From the NCBI GenBank assembly GCA_017694885.1, contig JADIMH010000069.1, forward strand, positions 1 through 38,328: 38,328 nucleotides of DNA. The letters run 5' to 3'. The notes under the pieces were generated by a model. That model saw only the letters and a program-made list of their open reading frames with translations, ran no database searches and had not been told where the DNA came from. The position numbers and the translations under genes were made by a program. Numbering within the stretch: position 1 is the stretch's first letter; each line of letters starts with the position of its first letter. The DNA comes from Candidatus Cryptobacteroides faecipullorum (GTDB lineage: Bacteria > Bacteroidota > Bacteroidia > Bacteroidales > UBA932). Of this stretch, positions 1 to 8,378 are shown piece by piece.

Positions 1-1152
1 GAGAAGACGATTCTGAAGGACAATTTTGACGATTCATGGTGTGCAGGTGATCCGGAAATGTGGATAAAGATTGCAAATACCATGAAGTTGAGAGTGGCTT
101 TGCGTCTTTCCAAGAGGGAAGCTGAAATGAAGGAAGGGGTGACTGTTGCCGGTAAGGAGTATCCTGGAGTAGACCTGAAAGCCCTCGCTCAGGAGGCAGC
201 AGGAAATACTTTGGCCAACAATGGCAAGGATATCATGATCAACAAGAGTCTGGAGAACGAGATGTGGCTTATGTTCAACTGGGGAGACTGCGGATTCAAC
301 GCCAACCTTGTCACTCTCATGTCAGGAATGAAAGACCCTCGCCAGCCTCTTTATATGACGAAGAATAACGGGGATATCACTAATGACGCTGGAGTGGTTA
401 CAATGCCGAAAGAAACGGATTACGTAGGTATCCGTTTTGCCAGCGGGCTCCCTGGAAAACCTAATGCCTGGGGGAACTTCTCATATTGGCTTGATCCATC
501 CAATTCGAAAGGTATCTATGCAGCTCCGCTTCCTATATTCAAACAGGCAGAATCTTATTTCCTCCTTGCCGAAGCAAAACTCCGTTGGGATATCGGTTCT
601 GAATCTGTGCAGAGCCTGTACGAAAAAGGAATCAGATGCTCTATGGATAATGAGCTTGCCTACAAAGGCAAATATGCAGATCCTGTAATCACTGCATATC
701 CTGCAGGAGCAGTTGATGCTTATATCAACAATTATACTGATACCCAATTGGATTTTGTTGACCCTGTAGATCCAGAACTCAATACTAAGGCTGTCAATAA
801 ACTCTGCGTAAAATGGGATGACAGTGCTTCAAACGAGGACAAGCTCGCAAGGATCATCACCCAGAAGTACTTCGCCCTCTTCCCGCTTTCTACCGAGGCA
901 TGGGCCGAATACAGAAGGACAGGCTATCCTGTACAGTTCCCTCCAGTTGTCAACGAAAGCAATGGTGCCGTATCAAGTGACGAAGGCGTCCGCCGTCAGA
1001 TTTACAGCAGCAACGCTATCGATACCAACGCACAAGGCTACCAGGAAGGAGTAGAACTGCTGAATCAGGAGAATTCCAGCAAGACAGGCCATAGCGGCGA
1101 TACCGGCGGTACACGCGTATGGTGGGACAACGCAGCCAAAGGTAATTTCTAA
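1..1152 (+). CDS. SusD/RagB-like outer-membrane lipoprotein, 3' part only
   Basis: The reading frame is open from base 1 to a TAA at 1150-1152, so this is the C-terminal 383 residues of a longer protein whose start lies outside the window. SusD-like proteins sit on the cell surface, bind glycans and act as a lid on a SusC TonB-dependent transporter. Support: a helix-rich stretch matching the SusD pattern (KIANTMKLRVALR near the 5' edge), 'IFKQAESYFLLAEAKLR' about halfway, 'EAWAEYRRTGYP' near the C-terminus, and the terminal 'TRVWWD' typical of the SusD-like_2 subgroup. Its SusC partner should lie just upstream of the window. It ends 34 bp before a strong terminator, so it is the last gene of that locus. 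The substrate cannot be inferred. Confidence 0.88.
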   Translation, partial: EKTILKDNFDDSWCAGDPEMWIKIANTMKLRVALRLSKREAEMKEGVTVAGKEYPGVDLKALAQEAAGNTLANNGKDIMINKSLENEMWLMFNWGDCGFNANLVTLMSGMKDPRQPLYMTKNNGDITNDAGVVTMPKETDYVGIRFASGLPGKPNAWGNFSYWLDPSNSKGIYAAPLPIFKQAESYFLLAEAKLRWDIGSESVQSLYEKGIRCSMDNELAYKGKYADPVITAYPAGAVDAYINNYTDTQLDFVDPVDPELNTKAVNKLCVKWDDSASNEDKLARIITQKYFALFPLSTEAWAEYRRTGYPVQFPPVVNESNGAVSSDEGVRRQIYSSNAIDTNAQGYQEGVELLNQENSSKTGHSGDTGGTRVWWDNAAKGNF

Positions 1153-1186
1153 AAGGATCTTTTGAGCAAGAATTGCTATCATAAAA

Positions 1187-1222
1187 AAGGCCGGGGATTC
1201 CCGAAACGGAGTCCCCGGCCTT
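1187..1222. terminator. Bidirectional intrinsic terminator between convergent units
   Basis: A perfect 11-bp inverted repeat (AAGGCCGGGGA at 1187-1197, TCCCCGGCCTT at 1212-1222) encloses a 14-nt loop. It is followed by TAATTTTG on the + strand and, read leftward, by a TTTTTT run (complement of 1183-1188). It can end both the rightward susD transcript and the leftward pspC operon. Confidence 0.85.
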
Positions 1223-1281
1223 AATTTTGTCCTGACCGGTTTATTCAATACTTGATTCGGCCGGGAGCGGCGGTCTATGGA

Positions 1282-2346
1282 TTACATCAAAGTCCCGATA
1301 ATCAGCAGCCGCCTGATGACCCAAGCCGCGAAGACGAGCATTGAGATGATCCAGAGGATGAAGATGATGGTGCCGGGGCGCCAGCGCGGGGAGCGGAGGT
1401 TGAATGTCAGCAGCGTGCCGTTGTATATCAGCCATACGGCAAACAGACCGACCACGGCTATGCACATCCACCAGAATTCGTCCCGCAGCACGAACTGTGA
1501 CAGGAAGATCTGCTCGTCATCGTAGTAGCCGAGACTGCCCAGATCGGCCTCTTTTTCGATGAGGTCACGGACCAGATCGTAGACAGAGCAGCCGATAAGG
1601 CTTCCGATTCCGGCGATTATCAGGATGATGCCTGTTATGATACTTACGACTCTGCCTGCCGAATGAAGGGCCGGGGAAGTCTTTATTTCTTCGACCGTTT
1701 CATTGAACGGCAGTCTGTCGAATTTTTCCTTGAACTGCCTCAGGTCTATCGGTTCGCCTCTCATACGGCATTTTTCTTCCACTGTCTTTGCTGCCGGGAT
1801 GATGAGCCACAGAAGCATGTAGAAAGCAAGAGCGGCCATTATGACAGGAACCATCTGCATATACCAGTCAGCGATGATGATGCCGGCGAGCAGGGTCAGC
1901 CCTGTGAAGATCAGACGTACCAGGACGGCGTCTACATTAAAATATGCCGCAATTCCGCTGCAGACTCCACCGAGAGTCCTGTGGTCCAAGTCCCTGTAGA
2001 GCCGTTTCGGACCGTAAGGATATACCGTACCGCCTCCGCCGTTCTGTTTCCCGGACCTGCCGGACATTTCCGATTCCGCCTTCTCCTCGTCAGCCAGCTC
2101 CGCCGGGCTTCCTATGCGTATGATGACATCGTCTACCATGCCGTAGCTTACAACGCTGTCCTTTCCGCCTTTTTCAATGAACAGTTCGGCTATGCGCTGT
2201 TCTATATCGCTGAGAATTTCGGCGGAGTAGGAGTTTCCTCTGTAAGTGCTGCGGATATCTTCGATATAACCGTTGAGCCTTTCGTATGCATCCCGTTCAA
2301 GTATGAAGGAATAGCCTCCTATACTTACTTTTTCTGTCTGTTTCAT
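1282..2346 (-). CDS. PspC-domain membrane protein (long form)
   Basis: This 354-aa protein has three parts. Residues ~1-85 are a cytoplasmic region homologous to the N-terminus of the shorter PspC protein two genes upstream (both begin with an 'IGGYSFIL/IGGRSFIL' motif). Residues ~115-175 are a PspC domain ('RLYRDLDHRTLGGVCSGIAAYFNVDAVLVRLIF'), followed by hydrophobic segments including 'AFYMLLWLIIPAAKTVEEKCRMRG'. Residues ~230-354 form a second membrane region with three more hydrophobic helices. PspC proteins sense or buffer inner-membrane stress in the phage-shock response; in Bacteroidota they often occur with PadR regulators. It is the last gene of a three-gene leftward operon, starting 5 bp after the PadR gene stops. 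Its exact role here is inferred from the domain only. Confidence 0.85.
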   Translation of the reverse strand: MKQTEKVSIGGYSFILERDAYERLNGYIEDIRSTYRGNSYSAEILSDIEQRIAELFIEKGGKDSVVSYGMVDDVIIRIGSPAELADEEKAESEMSGRSGKQNGGGGTVYPYGPKRLYRDLDHRTLGGVCSGIAAYFNVDAVLVRLIFTGLTLLAGIIIADWYMQMVPVIMAALAFYMLLWLIIPAAKTVEEKCRMRGEPIDLRQFKEKFDRLPFNETVEEIKTSPALHSAGRVVSIITGIILIIAGIGSLIGCSVYDLVRDLIEKEADLGSLGYYDDEQIFLSQFVLRDEFWWMCIAVVGLFAVWLIYNGTLLTFNLRSPRWRPGTIIFILWIISMLVFAAWVIRRLLIIGTLM

Positions 2347-2351
2347 GGCGG

Positions 2352-2726
2352 TTAAAGGTTGCTGTCAGTACCCTGCCCGATGAGCATGGCATTGTTACGT
2401 ATCGTTTCGATGGACCTTACAAGCTCTGTCCATGTGGCGTCAAGCTCGTTCAGCTGTTCTCTGCCCTTGTCGGTAATCATATAGTATTTGCGGGGCGGGC
2501 CTTGCGGGGACTCCTCCCACCTGTAGCCGAGAAGTCCGAGATTCTTCAACCGTATGAGCAGAGGGTAGAGTGTCCCTTCCACCACTATGATATCCACATC
2601 CTTGAGTTTCTGTATTATGGACGAGGCGTACTCGTCTCCGGAGCGTAGGACCAGCAGTATGCTGTATTCCAGTACGCCCCGCCGCATCTGTGTACGGCTG
2701 TTTTCCACTATAGTATTTGTATCCAT
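2352..2726 (-). CDS. PadR-family transcriptional regulator
   Basis: This 124-aa protein is a compact winged helix-turn-helix of the usual PadR length. The recognisable pattern runs from 'RRGVLEYSILLVLRSGDEYASSIIQKL' through 'VVEGTLYPLLIRLKNLGLL' to 'PRKYYMITDKGREQL', where wing residues precede a C-terminal dimerisation helix. PadR proteins are usually repressors of a neighbouring gene, often their own operon. It is placed between two PspC-domain genes (13 bp after one, 5 bp before the other), so it is probably co-transcribed with them and likely controls them. That last point is inference. Confidence 0.92.
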   Translation of the reverse strand: MDTNTIVENSRTQMRRGVLEYSILLVLRSGDEYASSIIQKLKDVDIIVVEGTLYPLLIRLKNLGLLGYRWEESPQGPPRKYYMITDKGREQLNELDATWTELVRSIETIRNNAMLIGQGTDSNL

Positions 2727-2739
2727 GACTGTCCTCCGG

Positions 2740-3309
2740 TTATTTTCTTCTTGACTCTGAAAATCTGCGGATATTCTCTGCAGTAGCAGGAATGCCTCTC
2801 ATTTCGCACTTCTCCGCCGCTGTCCTTGCGGAAGGGGCTATTATCCACATGACAATGTATATCCAGAATCCGGCCGTACCGCAAATCAGCGCTACCACGA
2901 ACAGTACACGGACCAGGACCACATCGACGTTGAAATACAGCGAAAGTCCGGAGCAGACACCTCCCAGCATATTGTTGTCCGTGTCCCTGTAAAGCCGTCT
3001 CGGGGACCTGGTCTCGGGCCGGGATTCAGGTGCGGAGTAGCTGCCGGATACAGTATCCGACTGCCAGTCAGGCATTCCGAGCTGGGATATTACGCCTTTT
3101 ACGATCTCTATATCCACTACTTCCCGACCGTTTAGCCTGTCCCTGAAAAGATCTGCAATCCTCATTTCGAGTTCGTCCATTACTTCAGACCGGCCGTTTT
3201 GTCCTACACCGGCCTTGAAACTGTCAAGATACGAAGAGAGAGCATTGTAAGCATCTTCATCCAAAATGAAACTGCGGCCTCCGATAGCCACGTTGACTGT
3301 CTTTTTCAT
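2740..3309 (-). CDS. PspC-domain membrane protein (short form)
   Basis: This 189-aa protein is the first gene of the leftward PspC/PadR/PspC operon. Residues ~1-80 resemble the N-terminus of the longer PspC protein. Residues ~104-165 form the PspC domain ('RRLYRDTDNNMLGGVCSGLSLYFNVDVVLVRVLF') with two hydrophobic segments, ending in the shared 'APSARTAAEKCEMRGIP' motif. The matching ends of the two PspC proteins suggest duplication within the operon, with the longer copy having gained extra membrane helices. The start is the ATG at 3307-3309, and a TATATTTG promoter element lies about 80 bp upstream. A membrane-integrity role is assigned from the family. Confidence 0.87.
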   Translation of the reverse strand: MKKTVNVAIGGRSFILDEDAYNALSSYLDSFKAGVGQNGRSEVMDELEMRIADLFRDRLNGREVVDIEIVKGVISQLGMPDWQSDTVSGSYSAPESRPETRSPRRLYRDTDNNMLGGVCSGLSLYFNVDVVLVRVLFVVALICGTAGFWIYIVMWIIAPSARTAAEKCEMRGIPATAENIRRFSESRRK

Positions 3310-3390
3310 TGTATTGTAAGTTAATGGTTTATATATTTACTGGTATTTTATCGATTTGTATATTAGACTATTTATAGTTCTAACATGTTG

Positions 3391-3398
3391 CAAATATA
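3391..3398 (-). promoter_or_regulatory. -7 promoter element for the PspC/PadR operon
   Basis: Read leftward, the sequence is TATATTTG, a full match to the Bacteroidota TAnnTTTG element. It lies about 80 bp before the short pspC start. No convincing -33 TTTG is present at the usual 19-21 bp, so confidence is moderate. Confidence 0.5.
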
Positions 3399-3483
3399 TG
3401 TTAAAATTTAATACCTTGTATCACAAAGTACCAAATTTTTGAATATTGTCTGCCGTTCCGGAGTCATATATGGGAAACATGAC

Positions 3484-3491
3484 TATCTTTG
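3484..3491 (+). promoter_or_regulatory. -7 promoter element for the aminopeptidase gene
   Basis: TATCTTTG matches the Bacteroidota TAnnTTTG consensus and lies 28 bp before the ATG at 3520, leaving a short 5' untranslated region. No clear -33 box is visible. Confidence 0.55.
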
Positions 3492-3519
3492 TTAATGTAT
3501 TGTCTTAATTTATATTGTC

Positions 3520-5349
3520 ATGACTAATATACATTCGGAACGGGTCGGTGCCATCCGCCGGCTGATGGAAGAGAACGGTTGGGACGCCGTTGTCATTTCG
3601 GGATCCGATCCTCACGGAAGCGAGTATCCTGCACCGAGGTGGAAACAGGTAGAATGGGTGTCGGGCTTTACCGGGGAAGCAGGTGATATGGTCATTACCC
3701 GGGACCATGCCGGCCTGTGGACCGATTCGCGGTATTTCATACAGGCTGCAGAACAGCTGGCCGGCAGCGGGATAGAACTGCACAGGACACGTATTCCCGG
3801 GGCGGTGGGACTTCCGGACTGGGTGGCGGCACATGCCGATGTAGTGGCGGTGGACGGCAGGAGCCAGAGCATAGGATATGTGAACGGAATCAGGGAGGCT
3901 CTTTTCAGGGCGCATTTCGATATGGACAGGAAACCGGACTACAGTATTGTCGATGTGCCGGACATGCTTGATCGTGTCTGGGAGGACAGACCATGGTTCC
4001 CGGTGACTCCTGTCGTGACTCTTGACGGGAGGGAAGTAGGAGAGTCGAGGCACAGCAAGATAGTGCGGCTCAGGAAATTCCTTATGGCTGAAAGCAAGGA
4101 TGCCATACTTCTTTCATCCCTTGATGAGATTGCCTGGACTCTGAATGTCCGGGGCAGCGATATAGAGTACAATCCTCTGGTCATTTCCTATCTCCTTGTA
4201 ACCCAGGATGATGTCATCTGGTATGTAAAAAAGGACAGTGAAGACATTCCTGATGCGGACACTGTGGACAGCTTTGCTGAATTGCAGGCAGACGGTGTGG
4301 AAATAAAGTCTTATGACGACTTGTCTGTCGATGCCGCGGGATGGGATGAACTTTTCAGTGTATTCGTGGATGGCAAGACGCTGAATTACAACACATACAT
4401 GATGCTGGTGGACATGCTTGACGAGTCTGGGGTATATGTCGGTGATTCTCCGGTTCCTCTTTACAAGGCAGTAAAGAATCCCGTGGAAATAGCAAGCCTG
4501 AGGGATGCATATCTGGAGGACGGAGCTGCAGTGGAGCAGTTCCTCTACTGGCTTGAAAACAGCGTGGCCGGAGGACGGCCTGTAACGGAATGGGAAGCGT
4601 CTCAGAAACTCACGGATTTCAGGGCGCGGATACCGGGTTACAGGGGAAACAGTTTCGAGAACATTTCAGCCTACGGGGCAAATGCCGCCCTGCCTCACTA
4701 TAGCACTCCTCCTGAAGGCTCGGCCGTAATAGAGCCGCGCGGCCTTTATCTTACCGATTCAGGAGGGCAATATGTTTTCGGTACTACCGATATCACCCGT
4801 ACCGTTCCGATGGGCGAGTGCACGGCTCTGGAAAAAGAAGATTACACACTGGTGCTCAAAGGAATGATTTCTTTGGCTATGGCAGTATTTCCTGAAGGTA
4901 CCGCAGGATGCCAGATAGACGTTCTTGCAAGGAACGCCCTGTGGCGCAGCAAACGCAATTTCGGTCACGGTACCGGACACGGCGTGGGCTTCTATCTTTG
5001 CGTCCATGAAGGACCGCAGGACATCCGTCAGAATTTCAACACCCAGCCGCTCCTTCCCGGGATGGTCACTTCGGACGAACCGGGCATTTATCGTGAGGGA
5101 CTGCACGGAGTGCGGCACGAGAACATCCTCCTGTGCCGTAAGGCGGGGAACAATGAGTTCGGACAGTGGCTCGAATTCGAAACGCTTACCTGCTGTCATA
5201 TCGATACTTCCGCGGTAGTTCCAGGTTTGTTGACCCTGGAGGAGCTATCCTGGCTGAATACATACAATGCGCATGTTTATGAATGTCTTTCAGCCAGACT
5301 GCCGCAAGAAGTGGCCGCCTGGCTGAAAGAAAAGACGGCATCGATATGA
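3520..5349 (+). CDS. pepP: Xaa-Pro aminopeptidase (aminopeptidase P, M24B)
   Basis: This 609-aa protein removes N-terminal residues preceding proline. It has the long three-domain layout: two creatinase-like N-terminal domains (residues ~1-310) and a C-terminal pita-bread catalytic domain (~325-545) plus a short C-terminal extension. The five expected metal ligands are visible: D413 and D424 in the 'DSGGQY...GTTDITRT' motif, H487 in 'GHGTGHGVG', E520 in 'SDEPGIY' and E534 in 'VRHENIL'. No signal peptide is seen, so it is probably cytoplasmic. It stands alone with its own promoter and converges on trpB with only 13 bp between the two stop codons. Confidence 0.93.
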   Translation: MTNIHSERVGAIRRLMEENGWDAVVISGSDPHGSEYPAPRWKQVEWVSGFTGEAGDMVITRDHAGLWTDSRYFIQAAEQLAGSGIELHRTRIPGAVGLPDWVAAHADVVAVDGRSQSIGYVNGIREALFRAHFDMDRKPDYSIVDVPDMLDRVWEDRPWFPVTPVVTLDGREVGESRHSKIVRLRKFLMAESKDAILLSSLDEIAWTLNVRGSDIEYNPLVISYLLVTQDDVIWYVKKDSEDIPDADTVDSFAELQADGVEIKSYDDLSVDAAGWDELFSVFVDGKTLNYNTYMMLVDMLDESGVYVGDSPVPLYKAVKNPVEIASLRDAYLEDGAAVEQFLYWLENSVAGGRPVTEWEASQKLTDFRARIPGYRGNSFENISAYGANAALPHYSTPPEGSAVIEPRGLYLTDSGGQYVFGTTDITRTVPMGECTALEKEDYTLVLKGMISLAMAVFPEGTAGCQIDVLARNALWRSKRNFGHGTGHGVGFYLCVHEGPQDIRQNFNTQPLLPGMVTSDEPGIYREGLHGVRHENILLCRKAGNNEFGQWLEFETLTCCHIDTSAVVPGLLTLEELSWLNTYNAHVYECLSARLPQEVAAWLKEKTASI

Positions 5350-5362
5350 TTTCCCGCGGATA

Positions 5363-6661
5363 TCAGATATTCCCGGCAAGGAACTGATCGTATGCCGACA
5401 TGTCTACGAGTCCGTGTCCTGAAAGGTTGAAAAGAAGCACCTTGCTTTCACCCGACTCTTTGCATTTGAGCGCTTCTTTGACAGTGGCGGCTATAGCGTG
5501 GCAGGATTCCGGAGCGGGGATTATCCCTTCACAGCGGGCGAACATGCAACCTGCCGCAAAAGAGTCATGCTGGCTTATGTCTGCAGCTTCCATATAACCG
5601 TCTTTCAACAGTTGCGAAGCAATGACGCCCGCCCCGTGATACCTGAGACCTCCGGCATGTATATTGGCTGGCGTAAATTCGTGGCCGAGAGAGAACATCG
5701 GCATAAGAGGCGTATATCCTGCCGTATCACCGAAATCATAGCGGAATTCGCCTTTGGTCAGTTTCGGACAGGACTCAGGTTCTGCGGCCACGAACCTTGT
5801 TTTCCTCTCTCCTGAAAAGACATGCCTCATGAACGGGAAAGAGATTCCTCCGAAGTTCGATCCTCCTCCGAAGCAGGCTATCACCACATCAGGGTATTCT
5901 CCTGCCAACTCCATCTGCTTTTCTGCTTCGAGCCCGATTACTGTCTGATGGAGAGTTACATGATTCATGACAGAACCGAGGGTGTATTTGCATCCCGGGG
6001 TCATTCTTGCCAGTTCCACGGCCTCGGAAATTGCTGTGCCCAACGACCCTTGGTGATGGGGCGATTTCGTAAGGATATCTTTCCCGGCTCTTGTGGACAT
6101 GGAAGGAGAAGGGGTCACCTGTGCCCCGAACACCTGCATCATGCTCCGCCGGTATGGTTTCTGTTCGTAGCTGATCCTGACCTGGTACACGGCTGCTTCC
6201 AGTCCGAAAAGTCTTGCGGCGTATGAAAGGGCGGTTCCCCACTGGCCGGCACCCGTTTCGGTCGTTACGTTCGTTACTCCTTCCATTTTACAATAATATG
6301 CTTGTGCCAGGGCTGAATTCAGCTTGTGAGACCCTACCGGACTTACGCTTTCGTTCTTGAAGTAAATATGGGCAGGAGTATCCAGTTCCTTTTCCATCCC
6401 GTAAGCCCTTACAAGCGGAGTGGCCCGGTAATATGCGTATTGTTCAACGACTTCTTCCGGGATGTCGAACCACCTGTGTTCCGTATCGAGTTCCTGTCTG
6501 CACGCTTCTTCCGCGAAGATGGGATAAAGGTCTTCTGCTTTTACCGGCTGTCCGGTAGACGGATTCAGCATTGGAAGCGGTTTTACCGGCATGTCTGCCT
6601 GGATGTTGTACCATTGTCGGGGGATACGGTCTTCAGTGAGCAGGAATCTTTTCTGTTTCAT
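5363..6661 (-). CDS. trpB: TrpB2-type tryptophan synthase beta chain
   Basis: This 432-aa PLP enzyme joins indole and serine to make tryptophan. The PLP lysine is K113 in 'PVGSHKLN', and the phosphate-binding 'CFGGGSNFGG' loop and 'ETGAGQWG' motif are present. The N-terminal 'TEDRIPRQWYNIQADMP' and overall length identify the TrpB2 class, which can work without a TrpA partner. I chose the ATG at 6659-6661 because the family motif starts there; an in-frame ATG 35 codons upstream would read through the sdhC terminator hairpin. No other trp gene is nearby, so this may serve indole salvage or serine-linked chemistry rather than the main pathway. That role is inference. Confidence 0.92.
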   Translation of the reverse strand: MKQKRFLLTEDRIPRQWYNIQADMPVKPLPMLNPSTGQPVKAEDLYPIFAEEACRQELDTEHRWFDIPEEVVEQYAYYRATPLVRAYGMEKELDTPAHIYFKNESVSPVGSHKLNSALAQAYYCKMEGVTNVTTETGAGQWGTALSYAARLFGLEAAVYQVRISYEQKPYRRSMMQVFGAQVTPSPSMSTRAGKDILTKSPHHQGSLGTAISEAVELARMTPGCKYTLGSVMNHVTLHQTVIGLEAEKQMELAGEYPDVVIACFGGGSNFGGISFPFMRHVFSGERKTRFVAAEPESCPKLTKGEFRYDFGDTAGYTPLMPMFSLGHEFTPANIHAGGLRYHGAGVIASQLLKDGYMEAADISQHDSFAAGCMFARCEGIIPAPESCHAIAATVKEALKCKESGESKVLLFNLSGHGLVDMSAYDQFLAGNI

Positions 6662-6697
6662 GATTATTGGTTTTTGTCGGTTTGCGTATATACGAAA

Positions 6698-6724
6698 ACA
6701 GGCTGCCGGATTACGGCAGCCTGT
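6698..6724 (-). terminator. Intrinsic terminator after sdhC
   Basis: An 11-bp perfect inverted repeat (ACAGGCTGCCG at 6698-6708, CGGCAGCCTGT at 6714-6724) has a 5-nt loop. Read leftward it is followed by TTTTCG, a short T tract. It lies between the sdhC stop and the trpB start, so it either ends sdhC transcription or limits read-through into trpB. No leader ORF rich in Trp codons was found, so attenuation is not supported. Confidence 0.65.
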
Positions 6725-6749
6725 CTGTTTCCTGGATGATCCCTCGGAT

Positions 6750-7436
6750 TTAACAGCAAGCTTCAATGCATGAATTTACTGCTACGATAGCGAAGCCGAG
6801 GAATATGATGGTTGCAAAAATATATGCAAGTACTTTCAGTCTGCCGAGCCATATCTTGTTGTCCCAACCGATGGTCTGGAATGCGCTCCAGAAACCGTGT
6901 GTAAGATGGAACCAGAGAGCTCCGAACCAGATGATGTAGATGACTACGTTAAACCAGTTCCCGAATGTGGCGGTAAGCAGGAGATAAGGATCTTCAGCGT
7001 GATTGCCAGTCCATTCCTGCAGCTGCATGTCTGCCCAGAAATGGGTGAGGTGGAATACAAGGATACCCAGAACTATGATACCCAGAACTATCATGTTCTT
7101 GGATGCCCATGAATCGGTTCTGGCCTTGCTGGCAACAGCGTAACGGTTATATCCACCGCGTGCTTTCAGGTTGCTGAAAGTAAGGATAAGTGCATAGATG
7201 ATGTGGATAATGAATCCGAAAGCAAGTACAGGAACCATTACGGTCACTATTGGCAGGGACATGAATTCGCATCCGACTGCAAAAAGCCCGTCCGGAGATC
7301 CGAAAGTGCCGTTGATGGAGTCAATCACCGAAAAGAGATTGATAGTCATGTGCAGAAGGAGGAAGATAATGAGGAATAGTCCGCTGATGCTCATAATGAG
7401 CTTCTTGCCGATTGAAGATGTGAAAATGTTCGCCAT
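6750..7436 (-). CDS. sdhC: Succinate dehydrogenase/fumarate reductase cytochrome b subunit (b558 family)
   Basis: This 228-aa integral membrane protein has five hydrophobic segments and the histidines expected to hold two b hemes ('LLLHMTIN', 'FIIHIIYAL', 'LVFHLTHFW', 'ALWFHLTHGFWSAFQ'). It matches the Bacteroidota/epsilon b558 SdhC family in length. In this family the subunit anchors the flavoprotein SdhA and iron-sulfur SdhB and passes electrons between them and menaquinone. Those two genes normally follow sdhC directly. Here they do not: a terminator hairpin and trpB follow instead. SdhA/SdhB are therefore encoded elsewhere, or the gene has been separated from them. A TATATTTG element lies upstream. 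Confidence 0.93.
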   Translation of the reverse strand: MANIFTSSIGKKLIMSISGLFLIIFLLLHMTINLFSVIDSINGTFGSPDGLFAVGCEFMSLPIVTVMVPVLAFGFIIHIIYALILTFSNLKARGGYNRYAVASKARTDSWASKNMIVLGIIVLGILVFHLTHFWADMQLQEWTGNHAEDPYLLLTATFGNWFNVVIYIIWFGALWFHLTHGFWSAFQTIGWDNKIWLGRLKVLAYIFATIIFLGFAIVAVNSCIEACC

Positions 7437-7478
7437 ATCTTTTATCTGTAATTTATAATCATTACGCTAAACACCGTG

Positions 7479-7486
7479 CAAATATA
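7479..7486 (-). promoter_or_regulatory. -7 promoter element for sdhC
   Basis: Read leftward the sequence is TATATTTG, a full TAnnTTTG match, 43 bp before the sdhC start. It lies back to back with the pyrH promoter in a 141-bp divergent intergenic region. Confidence 0.6.
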
Positions 7487-7495
7487 TACTCTTTC

Positions 7496-7526
7496 TTGCA
7501 AGTTTCATAATAATTCGATACTTTTG
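7496..7526 (+). promoter_or_regulatory. pyrH promoter (-33 TTG and -7 TACTTTTG)
   Basis: A TTG at 7496-7498 and TACTTTTG at 7519-7526 are 20 bp apart. Both fit the Bacteroidota sigma-ABfr consensus (TTTG, N19-21, TAnnTTTG). The ATG is about 50 bp downstream. Confidence 0.65.
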
Positions 7527-7577
7527 TTTCGATAAAATCATCAGGAATTTATAAGTTTCAGTCTGAATTATCTGACA

Positions 7578-8288
7578 ATGGGACAGTACAGAAGGGTTTT
7601 GCTCAAGCTCAGCGGAGAAAGTCTGGGCGGGCCGTCAGGCAGGGGAATCAGCGAAGATGTCCTTTCTGCCTATGCACAGGAAATAGCCGGGGCCGTAAAA
7701 GGCGGGCTTCAGGTGTCGATAGTTATCGGTGGAGGAAATATTTTCAGGGGGCTTTCCGGTGTGGGGAAAGGGTTTGACCGTGTAGTAGGCGACCGTATGG
7801 GCATGCTTGCGACAGTTATAAATTCCCTCGGCCTGTCTTCTGCGATAAAGTCCGCTGGAGTGGATGCCGAAGTGTTTACTGCCACGCCGATGATGCCGGT
7901 AGCCAAGTATTATACGAGAGACGAGGCGGTGGCTGTGATGGAAAGGGGCGGAGTCGCTCTGCTGGCCGGAGGAACCGGAAACCCGTTCTTCACTACGGAT
8001 TCCGGAGCGGCGCTCCGCGCTCTCGAGATCGGGGCCGACGCCCTGCTGAAAGGGACTCGCGTAGACGGTGTCTATACCGCAGACCCGGAGAAAGACCCGT
8101 CGGCAGTCAAGTACGACGAGCTTACCTTCGACAAGGCTATGGAGGATCATCTGAAAGTCATGGACCAGACCGCATTTGCACTGTGCAGGGAAGGCAACAT
8201 GCCGATCATAGTTTTTGACATGAACTGTCCCGGCAATCTCCTTCGCCTGCTCAACGGAGAGAAAATCGGCACGCTGGTGCATCTGTAG
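7578..8288 (+). CDS. pyrH: UMP kinase
   Basis: This 236-aa cytoplasmic kinase converts UMP to UDP in pyrimidine nucleotide synthesis. Length and motifs are those of bacterial PyrH: 'LLKLSGE' and 'VIGGGNIFRG' at the N-terminus, 'GDRMGMLATVINSL' in the UMP site, 'GGTGNPFFTTDSGAALRA' and 'KGTRVDGVYTADPEKD' further on. It is followed 90 bp later by frr, an association common across bacteria. Its own promoter is visible upstream. Confidence 0.97.
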   Translation: MGQYRRVLLKLSGESLGGPSGRGISEDVLSAYAQEIAGAVKGGLQVSIVIGGGNIFRGLSGVGKGFDRVVGDRMGMLATVINSLGLSSAIKSAGVDAEVFTATPMMPVAKYYTRDEAVAVMERGGVALLAGGTGNPFFTTDSGAALRALEIGADALLKGTRVDGVYTADPEKDPSAVKYDELTFDKAMEDHLKVMDQTAFALCREGNMPIIVFDMNCPGNLLRLLNGEKIGTLVHL

Positions 8289-8378
8289 GATTTTCCGGCA
8301 AGTGCGATCGTATTTATTGTTATCCGGAGCAAAGCAAAGGATCTGGGGAAATTAAAGCAAACATTAAATTTATACACT

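Noticed and set aside
1663..2355. 230-codon open frame on the plus strand
   Set aside because: It is the antisense shadow of the long PspC gene, Cys/Phe-rich with no domain.
6662..6749. Tryptophan attenuator before trpB
   Set aside because: There is a hairpin but no leader ORF with Trp codons and no alternative pairing; a simple sdhC terminator is enough.
6662..6766. Longer trpB start 35 codons upstream
   Set aside because: It would translate through the terminator hairpin and overlap the sdhC end; the TrpB2 N-terminal motif starts at 6661.
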